Below, in pieces: positions 34,185-44,200 of a stretch of 64,000 nucleotides of DNA. The notes under the pieces were generated by a model. The model was not told where the DNA came from, did no database searches, and worked only from the letters and a program-made list of their open reading frames with translations. Source of the stretch: Flavobacteriales bacterium (GTDB lineage Bacteria > Bacteroidota > Bacteroidia > Flavobacteriales_F > PHOS-HE28); assembly GCA_016721005.1 (NCBI GenBank), contig JADKJM010000008.1, forward strand, positions 248,001-312,000, written 5' to 3'. The translations under genes and the position numbers were made by a program. Position 1 is the first letter of the stretch. Each line of letters starts with the position of its first letter.

Positions 34185-36140
34185 CTAGCGATGCAGGAAC
34201 CTAAGCGCCGCTGCTTGGCCCGTGGGACGTAGCAAGTAGATGCCGCTCGATGCGTTGATCGGTACGCGGATCACACCTGCCTCGAACGGTCCATCGTAGG
34301 TGCGCAGCACACGGCCATGCACATCAAGCAATTCGAGGTTCTGGGCGATGCGTTGATCGATCCGCAACAGGTGGTCCTCCCCTTCCTGTCCGAGCCAATG
34401 CACGCCGTTCATCGAACCCTCTACATCACCAATCCCTTGGCACGGATCGATCACCACCGCCACGAAGGCTTGTGCATTCGCACATGGTGCAACGCCAAGC
34501 ACCGTGTAGGTGTATAATCCGGCAGGACCGACGGCAGGGTCCACGATCCCGCTGGAAGGACCACCTGGGCCTGTCCACGAACCATTGATCTGCGCGTTGC
34601 CGAGCAAGGGTAAGAGCGCGAAGGGTGCTGCGTTCTGGCAGACCGTTACCGTGGTACTCGTGCCTGCTTGTGGCGCCGCATTCACGGTGAAGGTGAAGTT
34701 AGCTGTGTCGTTGACGCAGGGCGCACTTCCGTACACCACATACACCAGGTCATACACGCCCGGTGTGTTCAGGAACGATCCGTTGGTTCCTTGGCCGTTG
34801 TAAAAGAAGATCCCGGTGAGGTCGCCGCCGTTCACATAGCTGAACAAGGAAACAGCCGCACCTGTGGAACAAAGCGATGCCGAAACATCGTTCCCGGCTG
34901 ATGCGGGATCCTGTAGGGTGATGGTGAGCGTGGCCGCGTCCTGCGGGCAACCACCGGGACAGTTGGTGGTGTAGGTATAGGCACCGGCATTGTCGGCACT
35001 GGTGTTCATTACACCACTGAATGCTCCGCCACCCGGTGCAGTCCAAGTGCCGCACGCTGAAGCACCGGGGAGGAAGATGATCAGATCGTACAGCCCGGAG
35101 TTCTTGCACAAGGTGATCGCATCATCCGGACCCGCGTACGGTGCGCTGTTGATGCTGAGGTCCGATGCGTTCACACTTCCGGTGGTCGATGGCATGTTGC
35201 TGACCACGCGGATGCGATACCCCGTACCCACCGGCGTGAGTGCAGGAATGGTGCAGCTGATGGAACCACTGACCGTGGAGGCCAATGTGCCGATGACGAC
35301 CGGTGCGGCAAAGCTTCCGGATGCATCGCTCAATTCTGCGGAGAAGATGTTCCCGCCGGTGTACGCGCCGACCGCGGTGTATGGAACGGAAAGCTGTGCG
35401 CCTTGGCAATAGGTTGTGGAAGCAATGGTTCCCGTGGTGATGCTGTTGGGCACCGCCGTCGCCGAGGTGATGCGGATATCATCCACGGAGAAGGCAGGGT
35501 CCTGTGCGCTCGTGGTGGTGCCGTTGAAAAAGCGGAAGCCGAAACGCAAGGTGGCCTGGTTGGAGAAGGCCGGGAGCGTGATGCTCTGCTGCACCCAATT
35601 GCCTTGGTTGCGGTACTGGCTGATGGGTGTGGTGAGCTGCGTCCAGGACGTACCGCTGTTCGTGCTGTAGTACACTTCGCCGTAGTTGGCCGTTCCACCG
35701 GAACAAAGCCACCAGAAGGAAAGGGTGATGTCTTCCGGCCCGGTGGCCACATCGGTGGACATCCGTGCGAAGTGGCTCGCGGCGTTCGCGCACAAGCCAT
35801 CGGCCGCAAGGAAGCAGCTATTCAGGATGCCGCTGTTCTGCGCGGCCACACTGGTGATGTGCATGTAGTTCCCGTTCGGGCTGGTAACACCACCGGGCTG
35901 CGCCGGTGTGTTGGGCACACTGAATGGAAAAGGAAAGCCGATGCAGACCACGGTCCCACCGCCACCGGTGTAGGCATTGTTGATCAGCCAGGTGTTGTCC
36001 GGTGAATTGCTCACGCCACCCTGGTCGGTCGTGTTCAAGGTGATGGTCGGTGAGCTTTCGAAGGTCTCTAGGAACAAGGTGGTCTGGGCGTGGATCGAAG
36101 CAAAGAGGCCGAGGGAGATGAGGAGTAAAGGTGCGCGCAT
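34185..36140 (-). CDS. Large secreted adhesin-like protein with T9SS sorting domain
   Basis: The 651-residue product has a signal peptide (MRAPLLLISLGLFASIHAQ). Residues about 20-230 resemble a MAM/concanavalin-type jelly roll (LFLETFESSP, ITLSFWWLCSG, RFGFRFFNGTTT, FSVDDIRI). Then follow several Ig/PKD-like modules with paired cysteines (TLCKNSGLYDLIIFLPGASA, VCQNAAPFALLPLLG) alternating with GxWTGPGG motifs. The end (LELLDVHGRVLRTYDGP, ASSGIYLLRP) is a T9SS sorting domain. It is probably exposed on the cell surface. The gene lies downstream of another T9SS gene on the same strand, separated by a terminator. Confidence 0.85.
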   Translation of the reverse strand: MRAPLLLISLGLFASIHAQTTLFLETFESSPTITLNTTDQGGVSNSPDNTWLINNAYTGGGGTVVCIGFPFPFSVPNTPAQPGGVTSPNGNYMHITSVAAQNSGILNSCFLAADGLCANAASHFARMSTDVATGPEDITLSFWWLCSGGTANYGEVYYSTNSGTSWTQLTTPISQYRNQGNWVQQSITLPAFSNQATLRFGFRFFNGTTTSAQDPAFSVDDIRITSATAVPNSITTGTIASTTYCQGAQLSVPYTAVGAYTGGNIFSAELSDASGSFAAPVVIGTLASTVSGSISCTIPALTPVGTGYRIRVVSNMPSTTGSVNASDLSINSAPYAGPDDAITLCKNSGLYDLIIFLPGASACGTWTAPGGGAFSGVMNTSADNAGAYTYTTNCPGGCPQDAATLTITLQDPASAGNDVSASLCSTGAAVSLFSYVNGGDLTGIFFYNGQGTNGSFLNTPGVYDLVYVVYGSAPCVNDTANFTFTVNAAPQAGTSTTVTVCQNAAPFALLPLLGNAQINGSWTGPGGPSSGIVDPAVGPAGLYTYTVLGVAPCANAQAFVAVVIDPCQGIGDVEGSMNGVHWLGQEGEDHLLRIDQRIAQNLELLDVHGRVLRTYDGPFEAGVIRVPINASSGIYLLRPTGQAAALRFLHR

Positions 36141-36222
36141 GAGCGGTCCGGATTTGGTCCGCGCAAGATAGAGGGAAGGACGCTTCCCACACCGCGCACA
36201 CGGCGGAGTTCCCGGAAAGAAC

Positions 36223-36255
36223 GAAGCCCCTGGAGAATGGCTCCACAGGGGCTTC
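36223..36255 (-). terminator. Hairpin terminator after the sugar dehydrogenase gene
   Basis: GAAGCCCCTG and CAGGGGCTTC pair over ten bases with an inner GAG/CTC extension. It lies 16 bases after the stop at 36272 on the minus strand and is followed by GTTCTTTCC. Confidence 0.7.
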
Positions 36256-36271
36256 GGGCAAGAGGTTCCGA

Positions 36272-37888
36272 TCAGCGCGCGATCGACACCGAACGTTGGA
36301 GGATCGCAGAACCATCCACGCGCGTTGCACGCAGGATATAGACGCCTTCCACAACACCTTCCAGACCAATGCTGAACGTGGAGGAGTTGCCCACACGTTT
36401 CTCGATCACGACCCTTCCACTTGCATCGATCAGTCGCGTCACCGCACCGGCAGGCAACGCACCATCGATCCAGATGCGGTCATCCGCAGGTATCGGTCGG
36501 ACCACGTAGGAAACGCCTTCGACCTCCTCCACGCCGACCGGTGAGTTCCAAAGTGTATCCGAGAACAACTGGCAACCCGCGTTCACCGTGGCCAATACGT
36601 AGTAGTTGCCCTCCACGGTCGGGGTGATGGCTTGGGCGGTCTCTCCGGATACGACCGTGCCGGATCGGTACCACTGGTAGGCAGTGGCTGATGTGCTCGT
36701 GATCACACCGGCGTTCGCGCTGATGGTCGGCCGTTGCGCGGTACACACCTCCTTGATCTTGTACAAGCGGCCATTGCTGTTGTTGCCCGCGTACATCTCA
36801 AGCGAACTGTTCTCCCCGATACAGGAGAACCCAAAGCCACCATTACCCAGCACTTGCGTGCGCACCCACGCGCCGAGGTCGTTCCGCTCCAGGGTATAGA
36901 ACTGCCCACCGCAATAGTCCGTGTAGATGTACCTGCCCTCGACGCGCCAGTAGGTGGGTCCGCGATACACCCGCCCCCCGATCACGGAGCACCAATTCTG
37001 TTGGCTCTGCGGATGTGCTGCCACGGGTGCCACATAGGATGCTGCGGGCAGGCAACCAGCGGTGTTGTATGCGTTGTTCGCCTCGTAACACCGCCAGCCG
37101 AAATTCGGTCCGGTCAAGTCGCCCGCCGGCCAGAAGTCCACTTCTTCCACGGCGTCCTGTCCGACATCGCCGATCCACAGGTCGCCGGTCACGGCATCGA
37201 AACTCCAGCGCCACGGATTGCGCAAGCCGTTGGCGAAGATCTCCGGAAGCGTGTCCGTAGCGGTCGCGAAGGGATTGTCCGGCGGAACGCTCCAACCGGT
37301 CGGTCCGCTCACATCGATGCGGATCAACTTGCCCAAAGCGATGTTCATGTTCTGCGCGTTGTTATTCGGGTCGCCCGCGCTACCCCCATCACCGAAGCCC
37401 ACATACAGGTACCCGTCGGGACCGAAGGCCAGATCGCCCCCATTGTGGTTCCAAAAGGGCTGCGCACGGGTGTACAGGATCTGTTCACTGTTCGGGTCGG
37501 CGACATTCGGGTCCGCCGTCACCGAGAATCGTGAGATACGTGTGGTGCCGCTCCCGCTTCCGGTCACGTAGTCCACGTAGAAGAAGCCGTTCGTGACGTA
37601 ATCGGGGTCGAACGTGAGACCGAGCAGGCCCTGTTCATTCTCCGTGCTCTGCACGCGGTCGGTGATGTCCAGGAACGGCGTGGGCAACACGGTGTTGCTC
37701 GCATCCATGATCTTGATCACCCCGGCCTGTAGCGTCAGGAAGAGCCGATCATCACCACAATGGCTGATGTCACAAATGCGCGTGAGGCCGGTAGCGATCT
37801 GCTCCAGTTGAAGCGTAACAGCGGTTTCCTGCGCTCGTACGATCCCGACGAGCAGGAGCGCGAAAAGCAGGGATGGTCTTCGTAGCAT
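36272..37888 (-). CDS. PQQ-dependent sugar dehydrogenase-like protein with T9SS domain
   Basis: The 538-residue protein has a signal peptide (LRRPSLLFALLLVGIVRAQ) and a glucose/sorbosone dehydrogenase propeller in residues about 25-380: ITDRVQSTENEQGLLGLTFD, WNHNGGDLAFGPDGYLYVGFGDGG, NGLRNPWRWSFD and VEEVDFWPAGDLTGPNFGW, all hallmarks of the sGDH/Hhip family. In sGDH these loops bind PQQ and calcium and oxidise sugars; whether this protein keeps activity is not certain. An Ig-like stretch (RPTISANAGVITSTSA) and a T9SS sorting domain (VRPIPADDRIWI through GVYILRATR) follow. It is secreted or surface-bound. Confidence 0.85.
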   Translation of the reverse strand: MLRRPSLLFALLLVGIVRAQETAVTLQLEQIATGLTRICDISHCGDDRLFLTLQAGVIKIMDASNTVLPTPFLDITDRVQSTENEQGLLGLTFDPDYVTNGFFYVDYVTGSGSGTTRISRFSVTADPNVADPNSEQILYTRAQPFWNHNGGDLAFGPDGYLYVGFGDGGSAGDPNNNAQNMNIALGKLIRIDVSGPTGWSVPPDNPFATATDTLPEIFANGLRNPWRWSFDAVTGDLWIGDVGQDAVEEVDFWPAGDLTGPNFGWRCYEANNAYNTAGCLPAASYVAPVAAHPQSQQNWCSVIGGRVYRGPTYWRVEGRYIYTDYCGGQFYTLERNDLGAWVRTQVLGNGGFGFSCIGENSSLEMYAGNNSNGRLYKIKEVCTAQRPTISANAGVITSTSATAYQWYRSGTVVSGETAQAITPTVEGNYYVLATVNAGCQLFSDTLWNSPVGVEEVEGVSYVVRPIPADDRIWIDGALPAGAVTRLIDASGRVVIEKRVGNSSTFSIGLEGVVEGVYILRATRVDGSAILQRSVSIAR

Positions 37889-37993
37889 GGTTCCAAAAGG
37901 GTTTGTCCAAAACTAGGCGTCCATGCACCTCGGTCCTGAACCGCGTTCGACCAAGACCTATTTTCGCCGCCCCGTTGTGGGAATTGCGCCGAT

Positions 37994-39610
37994 ATGGATC
38001 TGCACGAAGCCATCGAACACCGGCGAACCTTCGCCATCATCAGTCACCCGGACGCTGGAAAGACCACGCTGACCGAGAAATTCCTGCTGTATGGCGGTGC
38101 CATCCAGACGGCCGGCGCGGTGAAGAGCAACAAGATCCGTCGCGGGGCCACCAGCGATTTCATGGAGATCGAACGGCAACGGGGGATCAGCGTGAGCACC
38201 TCCGTGATGACCTTCCAGTATGGTGGCAAGCTCATCAACCTGCTCGATACGCCCGGTCACCGCGACTTCGCGGAGGATACCTACCGCACGCTTACTGCGG
38301 TGGATAGCGTGGTGCTGGTGATCGACTGCGTGAAAGGCGTGGAAGCACAGACCGAGCGGCTCATGGAAGTGTGCCGGATGCGGAACACACCGGTGATCGT
38401 CTTCATCAACAAGCTCGACCTCGAAGGCCGCGATCCCTTCGATCTGTTGGATGAACTGGAGGAGAAGCTGCGCATCAAGGTGCGGCCCATGAGTTGGCCC
38501 ATCGGCATAGGCGCCACGTTCCAGGGTGTCTACGACATGTACAGCAAGGGCCTGCGCATGTTCGATCCCGGCAAGACCAAGGTGGAACAGAGCAGCGTGC
38601 GGATCGACGACGTGCATGACCCGGCGATGGTCGATCACATCGGGGAGGACGCCACGGCCTCCTTGCGGGAGGATGTGGATCTCATCGAGGGCGTGTACGA
38701 ACCGCTCAGTACGGAGGCGTATCGTGCGGGTCGCATCGCGCCGGTCTTCTTCGGCAGTGCCTTCAACAACTTCGGGGTGAAGGAAGTGCTCGATGCATTC
38801 GTGGGCATTGCGCCACCACCTGGTCCGCGCCCCACGGATCAAGGGGAGATCGCACCGGATGACCCGCGCTTCAGTGGATTCATCTTCAAGATCCACGCGA
38901 ACCTGGATCCGAACCACCGGGACCGCATCGCTTTCCTGCGCGTGTGCTCGGGCCAATTCCAGCGCAACACCTATTACCACCACGTCCGGCTGGACAAGAA
39001 CGTACGCTTCTCCACTCCCACCAATTTCCTCGCCGCTGCGAAGACCATCGTGGACGAGGCTTGGCCCGGTGATGTGATCGGCTTGTTCGATACCGGCAAC
39101 TTCAAGATCGGCGACACGCTCACCGACGGCGCTTCCTTCAACTTCCGTGGTATCCCGGCCTTCTCCCCGGAACTCTTCCGCGAACTGGTGAACCTGGATC
39201 CCATGAAGAGCAAGCAACTGGACAAAGGCATCCGCCAGCTTACGGATGAAGGAGTCGCGCAGCTCTTCACCCAACAACCCGGGAACAAGAAGGTCGTTGG
39301 CTGTGTGGGCGAATTGCAGTTCGAGGTGATCGCCTATCGCTTGGAGCATGAATACGGAGCGAAGTGCGCCTTCCAACAGATCGCGGCGCACATGGCCTGC
39401 TGGATGACCAGTACTGACCCGGAGGAACTGGATCGCTTCATCCGCGTGAAGGCGCAACAGATCGTGCAGGACAAGGACGATAACCCTGTGTTCATGGCGC
39501 CGAGCGCGTACATGTTGGATCTGGAGAAGCGGAACAATCCCTCGATCACCTTTCACACCACCAGCGAGTTCAAGACCCTTGCAAGTGCCGACGGTGGCGG
39601 ATCGTATTGA
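37994..39610 (+). CDS. prfC: Peptide chain release factor 3
   Basis: The 538-residue translational GTPase matches RF3 in length and motifs: P-loop [13 protein letters not shown] (17-29), switch [24 protein letters not shown] and NKLD. The RF3-type G domain is followed by domain II ([22 protein letters not shown]) and the C-terminal GxLQFEVI region ([16 protein letters not shown]). It releases RF1/RF2 from the ribosome after termination, in the cytoplasm. The start ATG lies 105 bases from the divergent sugar dehydrogenase gene and is preceded by TATTTTCG, a weak -7 match. A thioredoxin-like gene follows after 100 bases. Confidence 0.95.
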   Translation: MDLHEAIEHRRTFAIISHPDAGKTTLTEKFLLYGGAIQTAGAVKSNKIRRGATSDFMEIERQRGISVSTSVMTFQYGGKLINLLDTPGHRDFAEDTYRTLTAVDSVVLVIDCVKGVEAQTERLMEVCRMRNTPVIVFINKLDLEGRDPFDLLDELEEKLRIKVRPMSWPIGIGATFQGVYDMYSKGLRMFDPGKTKVEQSSVRIDDVHDPAMVDHIGEDATASLREDVDLIEGVYEPLSTEAYRAGRIAPVFFGSAFNNFGVKEVLDAFVGIAPPPGPRPTDQGEIAPDDPRFSGFIFKIHANLDPNHRDRIAFLRVCSGQFQRNTYYHHVRLDKNVRFSTPTNFLAAAKTIVDEAWPGDVIGLFDTGNFKIGDTLTDGASFNFRGIPAFSPELFRELVNLDPMKSKQLDKGIRQLTDEGVAQLFTQQPGNKKVVGCVGELQFEVIAYRLEHEYGAKCAFQQIAAHMACWMTSTDPEELDRFIRVKAQQIVQDKDDNPVFMAPSAYMLDLEKRNNPSITFHTTSEFKTLASADGGGSY

Positions 39611-39711
39611 CAACTCTTAACGGCCAAGCGGACGCCGTCCACGTTGAAGGTCCGTCGTTCCGTGGAACGGTCCTTGAAAGACCCGCCGACGCCGATCCTA
39701 TTTTCGCGCCC

Positions 39712-41229
39712 ATGAACCGAAGGACGATCCTCCTCGCCATCACCGCCCTCCTCACCGTCACCGCCTCGTTCGCGCAGAAACCGGCGGCGACCGGTGCCAT
39801 CAAGCGCACGATCGAAGTGCTCATCGGCGGCGTGGCCAAAGGCGATACCATATACCTGGCCAACTACTACGGCAACAAGCTCTACTACACCGATACCGCC
39901 AAGGCCGATGGCAAGGGCAACGTGGTGTTCAAGAGCCCGAAAGGGTATGAAGCCGGCGTGTACGCGGTGGTGGTGCCCGGCCCGAAGTACTTCGAGATGA
40001 TCGTGAACGAACCGGTGATCAAGCTCACGACCACCAAGGCTGATCTGTTGGGTACCTTACAGGTGAAGCAGAGCAAGGAGAATGAATTGTTCATCGGTTA
40101 CATCCGCTACCTGAATGACCAGAAGCTGCGCGGCGATGCGTTGAAGGCCAGACTGGATGTGGCGAAGGACGAAGAAGCGCGACTTGCCGTGCGGGAGGAA
40201 ATGAAGCAGTTGGATGTGGATGTGAAGAAGTACCAGCACGACCTTGTGGCGAACAACCCCGGCACACTCGCAGCCAGCTTGGTGAAGATGAGCATGGTGG
40301 TGGAATTGCCGCCCGCCCACAAACCGGATGGCACGGTGGACAGCGCTGCGGCCTACTACAACTACCGCGCGCACTACTGGGACAATTTCGACCTCACGGA
40401 TCGCCGCATTGTGCGCGTGCCCGTCTTCGCGAACAAGTTCGAGGAATACATCACCAAGGTGGTGCCGCAGGTGCCCGATACCATCGACCGCCTCGCGGAT
40501 GAGTTGATCGCGCGAACGGATACCTGCCTCGATGTGTTCAAGTACATGGTCCACAACATCACGAACAAATTCGAGAGCAGCGACATCATGGGCATGGATG
40601 CGGTGTTCGTACACATGGCCCAGACCTACTACTGCCCGGATCACGGCGGCACCACGCGGGTGAACTGGATGGATGCCGACAAGATGGTGAAGCTCTGCGA
40701 GCGCGCGCACAAGATGGCTCCGCTCGTGCTGGGGAAGAAGGCACCGTACCTCGCGCTTACCGACACCACGGAGGAGAAATGGATCAACTTCTATGACCTA
40801 CCCGCGGAATACGTGGTGATCATCTTCTGGGATCCGCACTGCGGACATTGCAAGGAGGAACTCCCGAAGATCCATGAAGTGTACACGGAACGCCTGCGTC
40901 CGCTTGGTATCGAAGTGTATGCCGTGGCCAAGGCCGTGGATGAAACGCTGATGAAGGACTGGAAGAAATTCATCCGCGAGAAGAACCTCGATTGGGTGAA
41001 CGTTGGCCTGACCTGGCACGTGTTCGACGAGGCCAAGAAGGATCCGCGGAAATTCATCCCCGGCCTCACCACCATTGAAAGTCTCAACTACGCCGATACG
41101 TACGATGTCTTCAGCACACCGAAGCTCTTCGTGGTGGATGGTGACCGCCGTTTCGTGGGCAAGAGCCTGACGGCGGACCAGATCGAGGACCTGGTGATAA
41201 AGCTGCGCGAGCGCAAGGCGAAGAAATAA
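39712..41229 (+). CDS. Secreted TlpA/DsbE-like thioredoxin-fold protein
   Basis: The start MNRRTILLAITALLTVTASFAQ (signal peptide) at 39712 gives 505 residues. Residues about 30-130 resemble the DUF4369-type beta sandwich seen before thioredoxin domains in Bacteroidota (VAKGDTIYLANYYGNKLYYTD). A helical middle segment (about 130-330, DUF5106-like) leads to a thioredoxin domain (about 345-500) with active site FWDPHCGHCKEELPK and the cis-Pro region STPKLFVVDGD. The CGHC motif indicates a redox-active protein in the periplasm, likely a disulfide reductase or cytochrome maturation type factor. It may be co-transcribed with prfC but this is not clear. Confidence 0.85.
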   Translation: MNRRTILLAITALLTVTASFAQKPAATGAIKRTIEVLIGGVAKGDTIYLANYYGNKLYYTDTAKADGKGNVVFKSPKGYEAGVYAVVVPGPKYFEMIVNEPVIKLTTTKADLLGTLQVKQSKENELFIGYIRYLNDQKLRGDALKARLDVAKDEEARLAVREEMKQLDVDVKKYQHDLVANNPGTLAASLVKMSMVVELPPAHKPDGTVDSAAAYYNYRAHYWDNFDLTDRRIVRVPVFANKFEEYITKVVPQVPDTIDRLADELIARTDTCLDVFKYMVHNITNKFESSDIMGMDAVFVHMAQTYYCPDHGGTTRVNWMDADKMVKLCERAHKMAPLVLGKKAPYLALTDTTEEKWINFYDLPAEYVVIIFWDPHCGHCKEELPKIHEVYTERLRPLGIEVYAVAKAVDETLMKDWKKFIREKNLDWVNVGLTWHVFDEAKKDPRKFIPGLTTIESLNYADTYDVFSTPKLFVVDGDRRFVGKSLTADQIEDLVIKLRERKAKK

Positions 41230-41238
41230 GGTGAGGGC

Positions 41239-44200
41239 CTACCCTTCGGTCTCCTTGGTCCAGATGGCCTCGGTGATGCTCTGGCCGTTCTTGAAATAGA
41301 AGGTCCCCCACTTCGCGATCACCTTGCTGTATTCATCACCCTTGTTGCCCACCACCACTATACGGCGGATGATCACCTTGTTGCCTTCCGTGGAACTCTC
41401 CTCGGTGACCCCTGGCGGGTAGTCCTGCGCCAATTTGTTCCGGTTGTAATCCGCGAAGGCCCGTGGCTGGTCCTTCGGCGTGGCATCCAATTGCTCCTTG
41501 GCGCGGGCACGTGTTCGCTCACTGGCTTGGGCATAGGCGGCGTCACGCGCAGCTACCGCACGCTTCTCATCCTCGATCACATCACGACGTTCCTGCGTCA
41601 GCAAGGCCCCGCGCTGTTGGCGATCCGCTTCCTGCTGGATCACCTGTTCCACCCGCTCACGCTCCGTGCTTGTGCGCTCATTGGCCTGGGTCACACGCCG
41701 CGCTTCCGCCACGCGCAACTGCTCCGTTCCGGAGACCACGTCCTGTGCAGCCTCCGATTGGCGTTGCTGCAAGGTGCCTTCACGTTCCATGATCCGCTCC
41801 TGTCGACCAAGGGACATGTCGTGCTGCTGGGTGCTCGATGCCGTGGAACGGTCGCGACGTTCAGCCTCGATGCGCTCCAGCTCATCCTTGTAAGCCTGCA
41901 CCTCCGCAGCACTCAATTGTCGCCGTGATTCATCACCGCGATACAGCCCGGCCGAGCCTTCTTCGATACGTTCCTTGTCGCGCACTGCGCCACCTCGCCG
42001 TTCTGCGGCTTCACCAGCATTCGCCGCATCCTCAGCTTGAAGGTCCTCGCGCAGTTTGCGGATCCGCTCCCATTTCTCGCGCTCCTCCCGCTCGAAGGCA
42101 TCGCGCAGGAATCGCTCTGCTTCCTGTTCCTTGCGCGGATCCACGGTGGTCGCTTGTCTTTCGCGTTGTGATTCCTTTTCCAGGCGAGCCCGTTCAGCGG
42201 CCAACTCCGCTTCTCGTTGCAAGCGTTCCATCTCGGCTACCATCCGATCGATCTGGTCGATCTTGGCGAGTGGATAGGTCTCATCCGGTCGGATATCGCT
42301 GGCTTCCGCATAGATCCCGCGTGCCTCCGCATACTTCTTCGCGCCGAGCGCTTCATCCGCCAGAAGGACCGTACTCCGGTAGCGTTCCTCCATTTCCTTG
42401 GTGCTCTCGCGGCTCATCCGATCACGCTCCGCTGCCAACCGACGGGCTTCCGCATCACGTTCCTCTTGCGCACGCCGTTCCGCTTCGAGCCTATCACGTT
42501 CTTGTTCTGCGGCCAAACGCGCGCGATCAGCGTCCTCCAGTTCTTTTCGTTTGCGCTCCTCCTCCGCAAGGCGGCGTTGTTCGGCCAAGCGATCGGCTTC
42601 GGAGAGCGCGGCTTGTTTCCGAGCGATCGCATCGTCAATGGCGGCCAAGCGGTCCTTCGGATACTTCTCAGCGGGTTTCACACCCAAGGCATCGGTGAAC
42701 TTCGTGCGTGCCTTTTCGAATTCCTCCTTGGAGAAAGCCAGGTCCCCTGCTGAGACGGCTTCGCGGTACCGGCGATCCAGTTCCTCGGCTTCGGCCTTCA
42801 GCCGCCGCGCTTCCTCATCCACTCGGGCCTTTTCAGCAGCGGCCAGATCCGCAGCGAGGCGATCGGCCTCGGCTTTTCTTGCTCGTTCAGCGGCATCACG
42901 ATCAGCAGCATCAAGCGCTTCCTGCGCCTTCCGTGCATTCTCCCCGAGGATCCGCTCGATCTCCGCCAAGCGATCCGCCGGGTGCTTCTCCGTCGGCTTC
43001 ACACCAAGTGCTTCGCTGTACGCCGTGCGTGCGGGTTCGTACTTCTTCGCGGTGAAGTCGCGGTCCGCTGAAGCGATCAATTCCACATAGCGCTTGTCCT
43101 TGTCCGCCTTTTCACGCGCCAGCCGCTCCTCCTCGGCCTTGGCCAATGCGGCTGCATCCAGTTCTGATCCGATCGCGGCGATGCGGTCCTTCGGATGCTG
43201 CTCTTCCGGTTTCAAGGTGGATGCATCACGGTAATCCACCAAGGCCGCAGAGAGTTTCTTCGAGTCGTAGGCCCGGTCGGCACGCAGGATCAGTTCACTG
43301 TACTTCGCTTCGCGTTCGCGGTTCTGCTTTTCCTCTTCCGCCTTTCGGGCCTGCTCCGCGATACGGGCATCCACTTCCGCGATCCGATCCTTCGGGTAGC
43401 GTTCCATGGGCTTCAACGCAGAAGCCTCTTGGTACTTCGCCTTGGCGGCCGGATAGGACTCACTTCCGAACGCGGCGTCGGCTGCTGTGATCAACTGATC
43501 ATACTGCGCTTGGATGGCCTCCAACCGCTTGCGCTCTTCGGCTTCGGCTTTGCGCTTCCCGACCAAGGCCAGTTGGTCCTTCGGGTATTTCTCCGCGGGT
43601 TTCAGGCCAGAAGCCTCGGTGTACTTGGCGGTGGCGACATCCCAGTTCTCGGCAGTAAGCGCTTGGTCCGCGGCGGTGATCACCGCTTGGTACTGTTCAT
43701 CGAGTTCCCGTTGCTTGCGTTCTTCTTCTGCCTTTTTGGCCAGTTCCTCCTTCTTCTTGTTGATGGCTGCGATCTGGTCCTTGGGATATTGCTCCTTCGG
43801 CTTCAGCGTGCTGGCCTCGGTGTATCGCGCAATGGCATCATCCAGTTTGTCGGAGGTGAAGGCCTGCATCGCTTCAGCAAGCTTCGCCTTGTACTGTTCG
43901 TCCAGATCCTTCGCCAAGCGCTCTTCCTCGGCCTTCTTCGCCAATTCCTCGCGCCTCTTCGCGATAGCCGCCAGCTGGTCCTTCGGATACTTCTCCTGCG
44001 GCTTCAATAGGCTCGCTTCGGTGTACTTCGCCTCCGCCTCGTCATAGCGCGTGGCATTGAAGGCCAGGTCCGCAGCAGTGATCGCCGCTTGGTACTTCTG
44101 CTGAAGCTCTTTTGCCAAGCGCTCCTCCTCAGCCTTTTTCGCGGTCTCATCGCGCTTCGCCGCAATGGCGGCGAGTTGGTCCTTCGGATATTTCTCTTCT

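Noticed and set aside
33735..34232. A possible 165-residue plus-strand gene between phoH and the T9SS gene.
   Set aside because: It is Arg/Pro/Cys-rich, lacks any structure, and overlaps the end of a confident gene.
37958..39613. A 551-codon minus-strand frame opposite prfC.
   Set aside because: Release factor 3 is unmistakable on the plus strand, so this is a shadow frame.
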